Shown here: piece after piece, positions 31,584-40,180 of the stretch
How the letters are laid out: each line of letters opens with the position of its first letter
Numbering within the stretch: the first letter of the stretch is position 1
Source: JAQVEB01 sp028698105
Lineage (GTDB): Bacteria > Bacteroidota > Bacteroidia > Bacteroidales > Dysgonomonadaceae
DNA length: 62,743 nt
NCBI GenBank assembly: GCA_964293155.1
Contig: CAXYYA010000018.1
Coordinates: 1 to 62,743, forward strand
Reading direction: 5' to 3'
Made by a program: the position numbers and the translations under genes
Notes under the pieces: model-generated
What the model was told of the DNA's origin: nothing
Seen by the model: the letters and a program-made list of their open reading frames with translations, nothing else
The model's database searches: none

Positions 31584-32636
31584 ATGAAAAAATTATCTCT
31601 TTTTGCTTTTGCAATGCTTTCGCTTATTTTTTTGGGCGGATGCGCGGGCATCCAACTCATGACCATAGAAACGCAGGAACCGGCACAGGTTACGCTACCG
31701 GCCAATGTGCGTTCGATACTTATTGTAGATAACGTGGTTGAACAACCCAATGACGTGGGACACAACAAAAAATCGCTTGGCAAAAGAGATTACGATCGCG
31801 TGAAAGCAAGCGCCGACAGCATTTCAACATATTACACCGAAGCCCTAACCCAGTTCCTCTCGGAAGAGAATTACTTCGATCGCGTGTTGTTATACGACAA
31901 ACCGCTTCGCAGCGACAATAATTTCTGGGAAGAACAACCGCTGACTCCCGAAAAAATGAACGAACTCCGGCGCGAAACCAATACCGATGCCGTTATCTCG
32001 CTCGATAAACTGATCCTGCAAACCGATTGGACCGATTTTTTCATGCAGGAAGGATACATGTATGCCAACATGACCGGTAAAATACATTCCATTTTGCGTG
32101 CTTATTTGCCAACGATGGAAGGCCACATACCTGCCGTGCAATTTACCGACAGCATGCGCTGGGAAGGATTTGATATACGCGATGAAGGAGCCTATGCCGA
32201 CATGATCATTCCCACGCCCGAACAAGCAATGAAACAACTGGCAGTTTTCGCCGCCGAAAAAATGACCAACGTTTTCGCACCGCATTGGGAAATGCAGAAC
32301 CGGTGGTATTATACCTTGCCAAGCGCAGCGATGCGCGACGGTGAAGCCCTGGCCAAGGATAAAAACTGGACACAAGCAATTGAAAAATGGACTGCGTTTT
32401 ACAGGAGTGAAAACAACAAATTGAAGAAAGCAAAAGCAGCTACTAACATCGCGCTGGGATACGAAATGCTCGGGCAAATGGATACGGCTTACGAATGGAT
32501 TACCATATCCAAACAACTTTTCGACGAATCCACCACCCCCGGATCACTCGACAGAAAACGCGTCGAGCTATATATGAACGAAATTGCCCGCAGACGCGAT
32601 AATTCGAATAAACTAAACATGCAGACCGGACAATAA
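31584..32636 (+). CDS. DUF6340-type lipoprotein
   Basis: A 350-residue lipoprotein. The ATG at 31584 is chosen because it opens a clear signal (MKKLSLFAFAML to FLGGCAG), although the frame stays open for 158 codons further upstream. The opening IQLMTIETQEPAQVTLPANVRSILIVDNV resembles DUF6340 proteins of Bacteroidota. A C-terminal TPR-like helical segment (WTQAIEKWTAFYRSENNKLKKAKAATNIALGYEMLGQMDTAYEW) follows near 265-320. The function is unknown. The TPR part suggests a protein-protein contact in the periplasm. Confidence 0.78.
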   Translation: MKKLSLFAFAMLSLIFLGGCAGIQLMTIETQEPAQVTLPANVRSILIVDNVVEQPNDVGHNKKSLGKRDYDRVKASADSISTYYTEALTQFLSEENYFDRVLLYDKPLRSDNNFWEEQPLTPEKMNELRRETNTDAVISLDKLILQTDWTDFFMQEGYMYANMTGKIHSILRAYLPTMEGHIPAVQFTDSMRWEGFDIRDEGAYADMIIPTPEQAMKQLAVFAAEKMTNVFAPHWEMQNRWYYTLPSAAMRDGEALAKDKNWTQAIEKWTAFYRSENNKLKKAKAATNIALGYEMLGQMDTAYEWITISKQLFDESTTPGSLDRKRVELYMNEIARRRDNSNKLNMQTGQ

Positions 32637-32901
32637 GTAGCTAATTTACATTATTTTTCGATATATTCGTCAAAAAAAACAGCCATCCGCATGCTGCATT
32701 TTAAAAATTATATTACCTTTGTCATGAAATCTTCAAAATAAAGATGAAAACATCCCACTGTTTTCAATACAAACGTTGATTACATTTTCAAATTAAACTA
32801 TATTGTTGTGTTTTGTTAATTTTGAGCAGGCTCAAAAACAGGACACTATGAATATATCCATACAATTTTTAAACCATACGGAAAAATCAATACATTTTTA
32901 A

Positions 32902-34782
32902 ATGGCTTATAACATTATTGAGCTTAACGAAAAGCTTACCACAGAGTTGCGTGCTCTTGCTAAAGAGATGGGCATAAGGCGCCCTGATGCATACAAAAAA
33001 GAAGAATTGATCTATAAAATTCTTGATGAGCAGGCTATTGCCGAAACAAAAAAAATGAAACCGGCTCCTTCGGCAAAACAACATAACCCAAAACAGGAGA
33101 AAAAACAACAACCCAAAACTTCCGAAAAAAAGGACAACGCACCTAAACCAAACGCGCCAAAACCAAAAGAAGAAGTTAAAAAAGAGGCTGAAAAAATTCC
33201 GGCTCCCGTAAAAAAAGAAGAACCGCGAAAGGAAGAACAAGAAAAAGAAGAAAAAAAATCACCTCCACCCGTTATACAAAAAGAGGTAAAAAAAGTGGAA
33301 ACTCCACCAAAACCAACAGAGAAACCGGTTGAAAACGAGAAGAAAACCGACGAACCGGCAACCGTAAAACAACCGATGAGACCCACACAACTTGTTTTCA
33401 GGTCGTCAAAGCATCGCGATGAAGAAAAACACGGAACACCGGCAGTCACTCTTCCTCCCGTTGTTGCCGAAGACGTGCCGGAAGAAACGCCGGAAAATAC
33501 AAAAGAAATCAAGAACGAGAAACTATCCTTGCAGGATTTAATATCTCCCTCGCCGTTACAACCCAGGCCACAACCCCAGCAAAAGACTCAGCCACAACCG
33601 AGTGCTACAAACGCTCCGGCTCAGAATAACAATCAACCGAAAGAAAAAGAACCGGCTTTCGATTTCGACGGAATATTGATCGCATCCGGCGTACTGGAAA
33701 TTATGTCCGACGGTTACGGCTTTCTGCGCTCATCCGATTACAACTACATGTCGTCTCCCGACGATATCTACGTATCGCAATCACAAATCCGTTTGTTCGG
33801 ATTAAAGACGGGCGATGTGGTTGAAGGCCCGATTCGTCCGCCCAAAGAAGGCGAAAAGTTTTTCCCGTTGGTAAAAGTGGATCGCATAAACGGCCGCAAA
33901 CCCGACGAAGTACGCGACCGCGTACCGTTCGACCACCTGAAACCGTTGTTTCCGAACGAGAAATTCAATCTCACCAGCGGGCACAACGATAATTTATCGT
34001 GTCGTGTAGTGGATATGTTCTCTCCCATCGGAAAAGGCCAGCGCGGGTTGATCGTAGCACAACCCAAAACGGGTAAAACAATGTTGCTGAAAGATATAGC
34101 CAACGCCATCGCCGATAATCATCCCGAAGTATATATGATCATTTTGCTGATTGACGAACGCCCCGAGGAAGTTACCGACATGGAGCGAAGCGTAAAAGCG
34201 GAAGTGATCGCCTCTACCTTCGACGAACCGGCCGACCGCCATGTGAAGATCGCCGAGATCGTGCTCAACAAGGCTCGCCGCCTGGTGGAATGCGGTCACG
34301 ACGTGGTGATCCTGCTCGATTCCATTACGCGCCTGGCGCGTGCCTACAATACCGTGCAGCCGGCGTCGGGCAAAGTGCTTTCGGGTGGTGTGGACGCCAA
34401 TGCGCTGCACAAACCCAAACGCTTCTTCGGCGCTGCGCGTAACATCGAAGACGGCGGTTCGCTCACCATCATCGCCACGGCATTGACCGAGACCGGTTCA
34501 AAAATGGACGATGTGATATTCGAAGAATTCAAGGGAACAGGCAATATGGAGCTCCAACTGGATCGCAAGCTCTCCAACAAGCGTATTTTCCCATCGGTGG
34601 ATATTGTGGCTTCCAGTACCCGTCGCGACGATCTGTTGCTATCGGAAGATGTGCTTAACCGTATGTGGATTTTGCGTAACTTCCTCTCCGATATGAATCC
34701 GGTGGAAGCGATGGAATTTCTGCTCACGCGATTAAGACGCACCAGAAACAACGAAGAGTTCCTGATCTCGATGAACGATTGA
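32902..34782 (+). CDS. rho: Transcription termination factor Rho
   Basis: A 626-residue Rho, about 200 longer than E. coli Rho (419) because of a long low-complexity insert. Residues 1-50 are the Rho_N domain (LRALAKEMGIRRPDAYKKEELIYKIL). Residues about 52-250 are lysine-, proline- and glutamate-rich, then glutamine- and proline-rich. The RNA-binding cold-shock domain lies at about 258-335 (ASGVLEIMSDGYGFLRS). The RecA-like ATPase follows with Walker A AQPKTGKT near 385, Walker B ILLIDERPEE near 413 and the Q-loop/R-loop regions beyond. It terminates transcripts by RNA translocation as a hexamer. A terminator follows. Long charged inserts of this kind are known in Bacteroidota Rho and promote condensation or RNA affinity. 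Confidence 0.96.
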   Translation: MAYNIIELNEKLTTELRALAKEMGIRRPDAYKKEELIYKILDEQAIAETKKMKPAPSAKQHNPKQEKKQQPKTSEKKDNAPKPNAPKPKEEVKKEAEKIPAPVKKEEPRKEEQEKEEKKSPPPVIQKEVKKVETPPKPTEKPVENEKKTDEPATVKQPMRPTQLVFRSSKHRDEEKHGTPAVTLPPVVAEDVPEETPENTKEIKNEKLSLQDLISPSPLQPRPQPQQKTQPQPSATNAPAQNNNQPKEKEPAFDFDGILIASGVLEIMSDGYGFLRSSDYNYMSSPDDIYVSQSQIRLFGLKTGDVVEGPIRPPKEGEKFFPLVKVDRINGRKPDEVRDRVPFDHLKPLFPNEKFNLTSGHNDNLSCRVVDMFSPIGKGQRGLIVAQPKTGKTMLLKDIANAIADNHPEVYMIILLIDERPEEVTDMERSVKAEVIASTFDEPADRHVKIAEIVLNKARRLVECGHDVVILLDSITRLARAYNTVQPASGKVLSGGVDANALHKPKRFFGAARNIEDGGSLTIIATALTETGSKMDDVIFEEFKGTGNMELQLDRKLSNKRIFPSVDIVASSTRRDDLLLSEDVLNRMWILRNFLSDMNPVEAMEFLLTRLRRTRNNEEFLISMND

Positions 34783-34807
34783 AGTCGGGAGAAAAAACAA
34801 TAAAAAC

Positions 34808-34846
34808 AAAGCGCAGTCGAAAACTTATCGGTTGCGCTTTTTTATT
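34808..34846. terminator. Terminator between rho and truA
   Basis: AAAGCGCA (34808-34815) pairs with TGCGCTTT (34833-34840) and six more T follow. It stands between two convergent genes and could serve both. Confidence 0.75.
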
Positions 34847-34876
34847 GATTGCCGGTTGCTTGTAAACTGTTCGATT

Positions 34877-35629
34877 TCACAACCAGATATCTTCGGGATA
34901 CGTTACCTCCTCCAGAAAAAGCGCATGCCCAGGCACCGAATCGCCGGCTACGGCGCGGTCTTTTGCTTCGATGATGCGGCGCAGTCCGCGCTCGTCGAGC
35001 CGTCCCCTACCCGCTTCCAGCAATGTTCCTACAATGGCGCGCACCATGTTCCGAAGAAAACGGTCGGCGCGGATGGTGAACACAAAATCGTGCTCTCCCA
35101 CTTGCTCCCAACGGGCAAACTCAACCGTGCAGTTGTTGGTTTTTACATCGGTATGCAGCTTGCTGAAACTCGTAAAATCGGTATATTCTTTCAGTATCTC
35201 CGCCAACGTGTTCATCAGTTTTATATCGGGTTCGAAGAAAACGCGATATTTCAGTTCATTCAGAAACGGGTCTTTTTCGGTGGTAACATAGTATTTATAG
35301 GTTCGTGAAGTAGCGCTGAAACGCGCATGAGCATCTGGTTTCACCCCACGAATAGCGGATACGGCAATATCGGCAGGAAGAAAACTGTTCAGTTTATATG
35401 TGAGGTCTTGCGGGTTGAACGGTTCGCCGTTGAAATCGAAATGCGCAACCATCATTCGCGCATGAACATCCGCATCGGTACGCCCTGCGCCCACAATTTC
35501 AATTTCCTGACGCAGAATGGTTGATAATGCTTCCTGCAACGTTTGCTGCACACTCATGCCGTTTGGCTGAATTTGCCAGCCTACGTAATTTTTACCGTTA
35601 TATGCGAGAGTGATAAAATAGCGGGACAT
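34877..35629 (-). CDS. truA: tRNA pseudouridine synthase A
   Basis: A 250-residue TruA. The ATG at 35629 is preferred over an in-frame start at 35716, because MSRYFITLAYNGKNYVGWQIQPNG is the normal N-terminus and the longer form would overlap the upstream lipoprotein gene. The catalytic Asp is residue 52 in GRTDADVHA. The Asp replaces the usual Gly after Ala, a mild variant. FTIRADRFLRNMVRAIVGTLLEAGRG near 190-215 is the conserved C-terminal segment. It modifies uridines 38-40 in the anticodon arm of tRNAs. It begins five bases after the lipoprotein stop, so it is co-transcribed with it. Confidence 0.95.
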   Translation of the reverse strand: MSRYFITLAYNGKNYVGWQIQPNGMSVQQTLQEALSTILRQEIEIVGAGRTDADVHARMMVAHFDFNGEPFNPQDLTYKLNSFLPADIAVSAIRGVKPDAHARFSATSRTYKYYVTTEKDPFLNELKYRVFFEPDIKLMNTLAEILKEYTDFTSFSKLHTDVKTNNCTVEFARWEQVGEHDFVFTIRADRFLRNMVRAIVGTLLEAGRGRLDERGLRRIIEAKDRAVAGDSVPGHALFLEEVTYPEDIWL

Positions 35630-35634
35630 TGGGT

Positions 35635-36429
35635 TTAATAATAAACGGGATTTTCCACATAGCTGTCGGGCGCTAAGGCCGCTCCGGCAACGATCAACCC
35701 GATAAGGCTGATCCATCCTATTGTTTTACCGGCCGAGTTGATTTCGGATGTATAAAACGTGTCTCCCCTGTTTTTTACAAAATTCATTAAAACAGCGTCT
35801 TGCGAAACGGTTTTGAACGCACTGGAAATATAAAACAGATTCTCGAAGACTGTCTCGGATTTGTCGCGGTCGTTTACGATAGTGAGGTATGTGCGAAATA
35901 CCAACGGAGAATTTGCGGGATCAAATACTTTTCCCCTCACTTCAGTGCCGCCCACATTTATCTTATCGTAGGCGGAGTTGGGCAATTTCATATTGTAAAC
36001 ATCGTATAACGCAATGGGTGAATGAGCGGCGTGTGAGTGTGGTGGAACGAAGAGCGTATTCTGGGGTTTAGTTACGTACATACCATCCGCTCCTTCCACA
36101 ACCTGATTGTTATTTGAGAACTGATATGTTGTTGCGTGTCTCGGTGTGCTCCTGTTTTGCACGGCAAAATCTTCGGTAACCAACACCGATTTGTTCCAAT
36201 TCACAAAAACAGGGTCGTCAGACTCGTTAAAGATGTCGAAAACCACATCGCCGTTAAAATTCACAAACGAATAGGTAACCACTACGTCGTTTTTTCCGGT
36301 AGTGAATGAACCGTCATCGTTTTGGGGGATTTGATCGTCGTAGGATTTTACCGCGCCGTAATAGTACGTCGTGCAACTCGAAAGCAACACGCCCAATGAT
36401 ACGACTGTTAGGATAACGGCATTTTTCAT
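35635..36429 (-). CDS. Hypothetical lipoprotein
   Basis: A 264-residue protein with a lipoprotein signal (VILTVVSLGVLLSSC, Cys19). The mature part is beta-rich (VVVTYSFVNFNGDVVFDIFNESDDPVFVNWNKSVLV) and has a hydrophobic segment near the C-terminus (ISLIGLIVAGAAL, about 238-252) that could anchor or pack against the membrane. No family was recognised. It lies upstream of truA with five bases between them and downstream of the DUF5715 gene. Confidence 0.7.
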   Translation of the reverse strand: MKNAVILTVVSLGVLLSSCTTYYYGAVKSYDDQIPQNDDGSFTTGKNDVVVTYSFVNFNGDVVFDIFNESDDPVFVNWNKSVLVTEDFAVQNRSTPRHATTYQFSNNNQVVEGADGMYVTKPQNTLFVPPHSHAAHSPIALYDVYNMKLPNSAYDKINVGGTEVRGKVFDPANSPLVFRTYLTIVNDRDKSETVFENLFYISSAFKTVSQDAVLMNFVKNRGDTFYTSEINSAGKTIGWISLIGLIVAGAALAPDSYVENPVYY

Positions 36430-36469
36430 AATTTCAAGGAATTTAGATTATTATTTATCTTTCAAACAA

Positions 36470-37150
36470 TCAGTCATCGTCTTTTGTTCTCACTGTGATA
36501 TGGAAACAGGCCTGCTTTCGCTCGTGCTTCACATAGCAACGTTGTTGATTTTTCAGATCGAACAATACCTGAGCCAGCACCAATTTCAACCTCTCGGGAG
36601 GAATTTGCCGCACGGTATCGGCATCAACCTGGCTGAAACGCTTCCACGAAATATCAACCGTAGTGGCATAACGATGTGCCGAGTTGTCTATGGCGTTGAT
36701 GTTGCGTTTTGCGAGACTCGTTATATCATCGTCCGTTCGTGTTATACTGGTCAGATACAACCGATAGAGCGGCAATCCTTTGCTGTAAAGTGAGTCCCTG
36801 AAATTCTGCGCAATATCCACCACCAATTTCGCTGCCGAAGGCACCAGATATGGTACGGAATGGCTAAGGTCGTATGTGCTGTAGAGTTCGAGTTCGTCGG
36901 GCAAACGGACGAGTTCGTCTTTCAGTCTTAATGTATCGTCGCGTGTTGCCATGGGTTTTATGCCGTTTTTTATGGCTGAAACCATGTGCAATTCGGGCAA
37001 ATCATTAAACTCACGGTTGTAATTTCCGATAAACCGGGCTTTTTTCTCCCTTACAAATATCTTTTTTTCTTTTGTTTCCGCTTTTCCTTGGTCGCACCCG
37101 GAAACAACAACAGTCAAACTAAACAAAACTAACCACAGAATATATCTCAT
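36470..37150 (-). CDS. DUF5715-type lipoprotein with M15 peptidase-like motifs
   Basis: A 226-residue protein with a lipobox at about Cys19 (VVVSGCDQ). The C-terminal half shows NSAHRYATTVDIS near 155-167 and CFHITV near 216. This His, Asp and His arrangement echoes the zinc site (SxHxxGxAxD then His) of M15 D-Ala-D-Ala or L-Ala-D-Glu peptidases. DUF5715 is my best family assignment. If the zinc site is real it would trim peptidoglycan peptides in the periplasm, which is inference. It lies between an exonuclease gene (16 bases upstream) and the lipoprotein gene. Confidence 0.7.
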   Translation of the reverse strand: MRYILWLVLFSLTVVVSGCDQGKAETKEKKIFVREKKARFIGNYNREFNDLPELHMVSAIKNGIKPMATRDDTLRLKDELVRLPDELELYSTYDLSHSVPYLVPSAAKLVVDIAQNFRDSLYSKGLPLYRLYLTSITRTDDDITSLAKRNINAIDNSAHRYATTVDISWKRFSQVDADTVRQIPPERLKLVLAQVLFDLKNQQRCYVKHERKQACFHITVRTKDDD

Positions 37151-37166
37151 AAACGAAAATCGGATT

Positions 37167-37937
37167 TTATTTATTCATTTCCCGAAGACGAATTTTTGTA
37201 AGCACTTGTTTGGTATTCAGCGGGAAATCGCCATCCATCATCCAGGAGTAGTAACTGGGTTCGTTCATAAAAATATCTGCAACCGGTTTACCCCTGTGTT
37301 TGCCGAAATTGAATACTTCCACGCCTTTTTCGTTCAAGACGATGCGTCCGGCGAAATCTACGTTGTTGTTGAAGCTGGAATATTCGTTTGACAGTTTTTC
37401 GATATCGTTCTCCAAATCGGGATAACGATCAAGTTGCGATTTCAGCACTTCGTAGGTTGCGATGGTATCGGCTTCGGCCGAATGTGCATTTTCGAGTTCT
37501 TTGTCGCAATAAAACTTGTACGCCGCTTCCAGCGTGCGTTGTTCTTTTTTGTGGAAAATGATCTGGACATCCACAAATTTCCGCCGGCTCATATCGAAAT
37601 CCACATCGGCGCGAAGGAACTCTTCCGCCAGCATGGGAACATCGAAACGGCTCGAGTTGAATCCGGCCAGATCGCATCCCTCCAACTGATCGGCCAGCGA
37701 CTTGGCAATCTGCTTAAACGTGGGACAATCCTTGACGTCTTCATCGGTAATTCCGTGAATAGCGGTCGCCTCCGGCGGAATGGGCATTTCGGGATTTATG
37801 CGGCGCGATTTAATTTCCTCTTTCCCGTTCGGGAATATTTTCAGGAAAGAGATTTCCACAATGCGATCTCGGGTTATATTTATACCGGTGGTTTCCAAAT
37901 CGAAGAAAACCAACGGGTTTTTGAGGTTTAATTTCAT
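37167..37937 (-). CDS. DEDDh 3'-5' exonuclease (DnaQ/epsilon-like)
   Basis: A 256-residue exonuclease. ExoI is FFDLETTG with Asp13 and Glu15. ExoII contains the Asp in CDLAGFNSSRFDVPML near 90-105. ExoIII has HSAEADTIATYEVL near 152-165, giving the DEDDh set. The extra C-terminal part (about 205-256, VEVFNFGKHRGKPVADIF) is a small domain often appended to such exonucleases in Bacteroidota. Encoded next to dnaN, so a proofreading or repair role with the sliding clamp is likely. It removes nucleotides from DNA 3' ends. Confidence 0.92.
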   Translation of the reverse strand: MKLNLKNPLVFFDLETTGINITRDRIVEISFLKIFPNGKEEIKSRRINPEMPIPPEATAIHGITDEDVKDCPTFKQIAKSLADQLEGCDLAGFNSSRFDVPMLAEEFLRADVDFDMSRRKFVDVQIIFHKKEQRTLEAAYKFYCDKELENAHSAEADTIATYEVLKSQLDRYPDLENDIEKLSNEYSSFNNNVDFAGRIVLNEKGVEVFNFGKHRGKPVADIFMNEPSYYSWMMDGDFPLNTKQVLTKIRLREMNK

Positions 37938-37999
37938 CCGTTTTTATTTTTCGTTCAAGTTATATATAAAAGGTTTGGACGCCTCTTATATGAACTAAA

Positions 38000-39124
38000 C
38001 TAATCATTCAACATCATCGGCATAAGCAGCGTGAGCATGTCTTCGTTTTCTTCGCTGTCCACCGGCAAAATAATTCCGGCACGCGATGGATCGGAAAGTT
38101 CCAACCGCACATCGGCCGAAGGAATATTGTTGAGAATATCAATCAGAAAGACAGCTTTAAAGCCGATGTTCATTACGTTGCCCTCGTAGTTGCACGGAAT
38201 AACTTCTTCGGCGGCCGTCAGGAAATCAATATCCTGTGCCGAAACCACGATCTTGTCTTCCGATAACTGAAGTTTCACCAAACTGCTGGCGGGATTAGAG
38301 AACACGGCAACGCGTTTGAGCGCGTTTAAAAACGACAACCGGTCTAATGTCACGTGATTGGGATTATTTTTCGGGATCACGGAATTGTAGTTGGGATAGC
38401 GTCCTTCAACAAAACGGCAAACCATGGTGTAATTTGTCATGGTAATATATGCGTTGTTCTCGTCGAATTGGATTTCCACGTCGCCCGCTTCCTTCGGAAG
38501 AAGCGATTTAAGCAGGTTGGCGGGTTTTTTGGGTAGAATGAATGGTGCGCGCCCTTCGCCTTTGGTTTCTTTGGTTGTCATGCGCACCAGTTTGTGTCCG
38601 TCCGAAGCAACGAAGGTCAGATCGTCGGCAGTAATATCGAAATAAATACCGTTCATCACCGGGCGAAGTTCATCGTCGGCCGTAGCGAAAACCGTACGGT
38701 TGATGCCTTCAAAAAGCACCTGCGCATTCATTTTAAGCGCGGTGGACGAATCTTTCAGTTCCTTCGGCTGCGGATATTCATCGCCTTTCAATCCCACAAA
38801 ATTATATTTTCCGTTGTGGTAGTAAATATACACTTCAAGCGTTTCGTCGTTCACCTCGAAGGTAAGCGGCTGATCGGGTAACTCCCGCAGCGGATCCAGC
38901 AGGTTTTTAGCGTTGATGGCCAAACTCCCGTCTCCGTCGGCGCTGCTTACTTCCACAGCGGTTTCCAGCCGTGTTTCGTTATCGGCTGCAGTAAGCGATA
39001 GTTTATTTCCTTCCAAATTCAATAAAAAACAATCCAGAATGGGTAGCGTGTTTTTTGAATTGATTACTCTGCTAATGGCCTGCAAGTGGTTGAGTAACGC
39101 TGCGCTTGATACTACAAATTTCAT
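38000..39124 (-). CDS. dnaN: DNA polymerase III sliding clamp beta subunit
   Basis: A 374-residue clamp with three topologically equal domains of about 120 residues. Recognisable segments include VVSSAALLNHLQAISRVINSKNTLPIL at the N-terminus, FEGINRTVFATADDELRPVMNGIYFDI near 130-155, RFVEGRYPNYNSVIP near 235 and ending LLMPMMLND. It forms the ring that tethers DNA polymerase to DNA. First gene of an apparent minus-strand operon with the exonuclease, DUF5715, lipoprotein and truA genes. A -7-like TATATTTG occurs at 39173-39166 on the minus strand, but no -33 box was seen. Confidence 0.96.
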   Translation of the reverse strand: MKFVVSSAALLNHLQAISRVINSKNTLPILDCFLLNLEGNKLSLTAADNETRLETAVEVSSADGDGSLAINAKNLLDPLRELPDQPLTFEVNDETLEVYIYYHNGKYNFVGLKGDEYPQPKELKDSSTALKMNAQVLFEGINRTVFATADDELRPVMNGIYFDITADDLTFVASDGHKLVRMTTKETKGEGRAPFILPKKPANLLKSLLPKEAGDVEIQFDENNAYITMTNYTMVCRFVEGRYPNYNSVIPKNNPNHVTLDRLSFLNALKRVAVFSNPASSLVKLQLSEDKIVVSAQDIDFLTAAEEVIPCNYEGNVMNIGFKAVFLIDILNNIPSADVRLELSDPSRAGIILPVDSEENEDMLTLLMPMMLND

Positions 39125-39257
39125 AGTGCGTGAATTTAATATTTTGATGTCTTTGTTTAATTGAGCAAATATATAAAATTATCTTTAAATGGATGCCGTT
39201 TTTTCCACGATATTGTGTTTTGGGTTGATAAGTTGACGCGAAGCAAGGTTAATTTGC

Positions 39258-40178
39258 TCACTTAGTATCCGGTTGTGATTTACCGGCTTTGTTTCTCGGG
39301 TGATGCTCAATGATCTCCTGCCGGAGAAAATCGCGGTCTATGTGTGTATAAATCTCGGTAGTTGTGATTTTTTCGTGTCCAAGCATCTCCTGGATCACCC
39401 TGATGTTGGCTCCGTGTTCCAGCAAATGTGTGGCAAACGAATGCCTGAATGTGTGCGGACTGACCTCTTTTTTGATGCCGGCTGCCAACGCATATTCCTT
39501 TATGAAATGAAAAACCATGATCCGTGAAATGGCTTTGCCCCGCGAACTGAGAAAAACAATGTCTTCCTGCCCTTTTTGTATTTTCAACTGTTTTCTGTAA
39601 GAAAGATAATTGTTGATCTTTTGGATAGCCGTGCCGGAAATCGGGACAAGGCGCTGTTTGCTGCCTTTGCCCTCCACACGTATGAACCCTTCGGAAAAAT
39701 ACAGATTGGAAAATTTGAGGTTGGTGAGCTCCGAAATGCGAAGCCCGCAACTGTAAAGCGTTTCAATTATGGCGTAATTGCGCGTGCCTTCGGGAGTGGA
39801 CACATCAATTACACACAGGATAGCATCTATTTCTTCCAACGACAGCACTACCGGCAGTTTTAACCCGATTTTGGGAACTTCCAGCAATTCCGACGGATCA
39901 CTTTCGATATACTTGTCCAGCAACAAAAACCTAAAAAATGATTTTACGCCCGATATGATACGCGCAACGGATCGCGGAGCGATTTTTTGGTCGTGCAATT
40001 CCGCTACAAACGTTTCGAGGTTGTTGTAAGTGATTTGTTGAACCGACAGGCCAGCAGCTTCGATAAAAGCTGTAAGCTTTTCTAAATCTGCAAGATATGC
40101 TTCGATGGTGTTTTTCGACAACCCTTTTTCCAACAGCAAATACCGTTTGTATTTATCCGTAACCGAATTGTGTGCCAT
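39258..40178 (-). CDS. xerD: Site-specific tyrosine recombinase XerD-like
   Basis: A 306-residue tyrosine recombinase. The SAM-like N-terminal DNA-binding domain covers 1-90. The catalytic domain holds Arg in YSCGLRISELTNL near 147, HTFRHSFATHLLEHG near 243-257 (His and Arg), LGHEKITTTEIYTH near 266-279 (His and the nucleophilic Tyr). The full R-H-R-H-Y set fits XerC/XerD, which resolve chromosome dimers at dif. It starts two bases after the hybrid kinase stop, so the two are on one transcript. Because it lacks phage or integron neighbours, a housekeeping role is the simplest reading, and the C/D assignment is less certain. Confidence 0.9.
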   Translation of the reverse strand: MAHNSVTDKYKRYLLLEKGLSKNTIEAYLADLEKLTAFIEAAGLSVQQITYNNLETFVAELHDQKIAPRSVARIISGVKSFFRFLLLDKYIESDPSELLEVPKIGLKLPVVLSLEEIDAILCVIDVSTPEGTRNYAIIETLYSCGLRISELTNLKFSNLYFSEGFIRVEGKGSKQRLVPISGTAIQKINNYLSYRKQLKIQKGQEDIVFLSSRGKAISRIMVFHFIKEYALAAGIKKEVSPHTFRHSFATHLLEHGANIRVIQEMLGHEKITTTEIYTHIDRDFLRQEIIEHHPRNKAGKSQPDTK

Positions 40179-40180
40179 GG

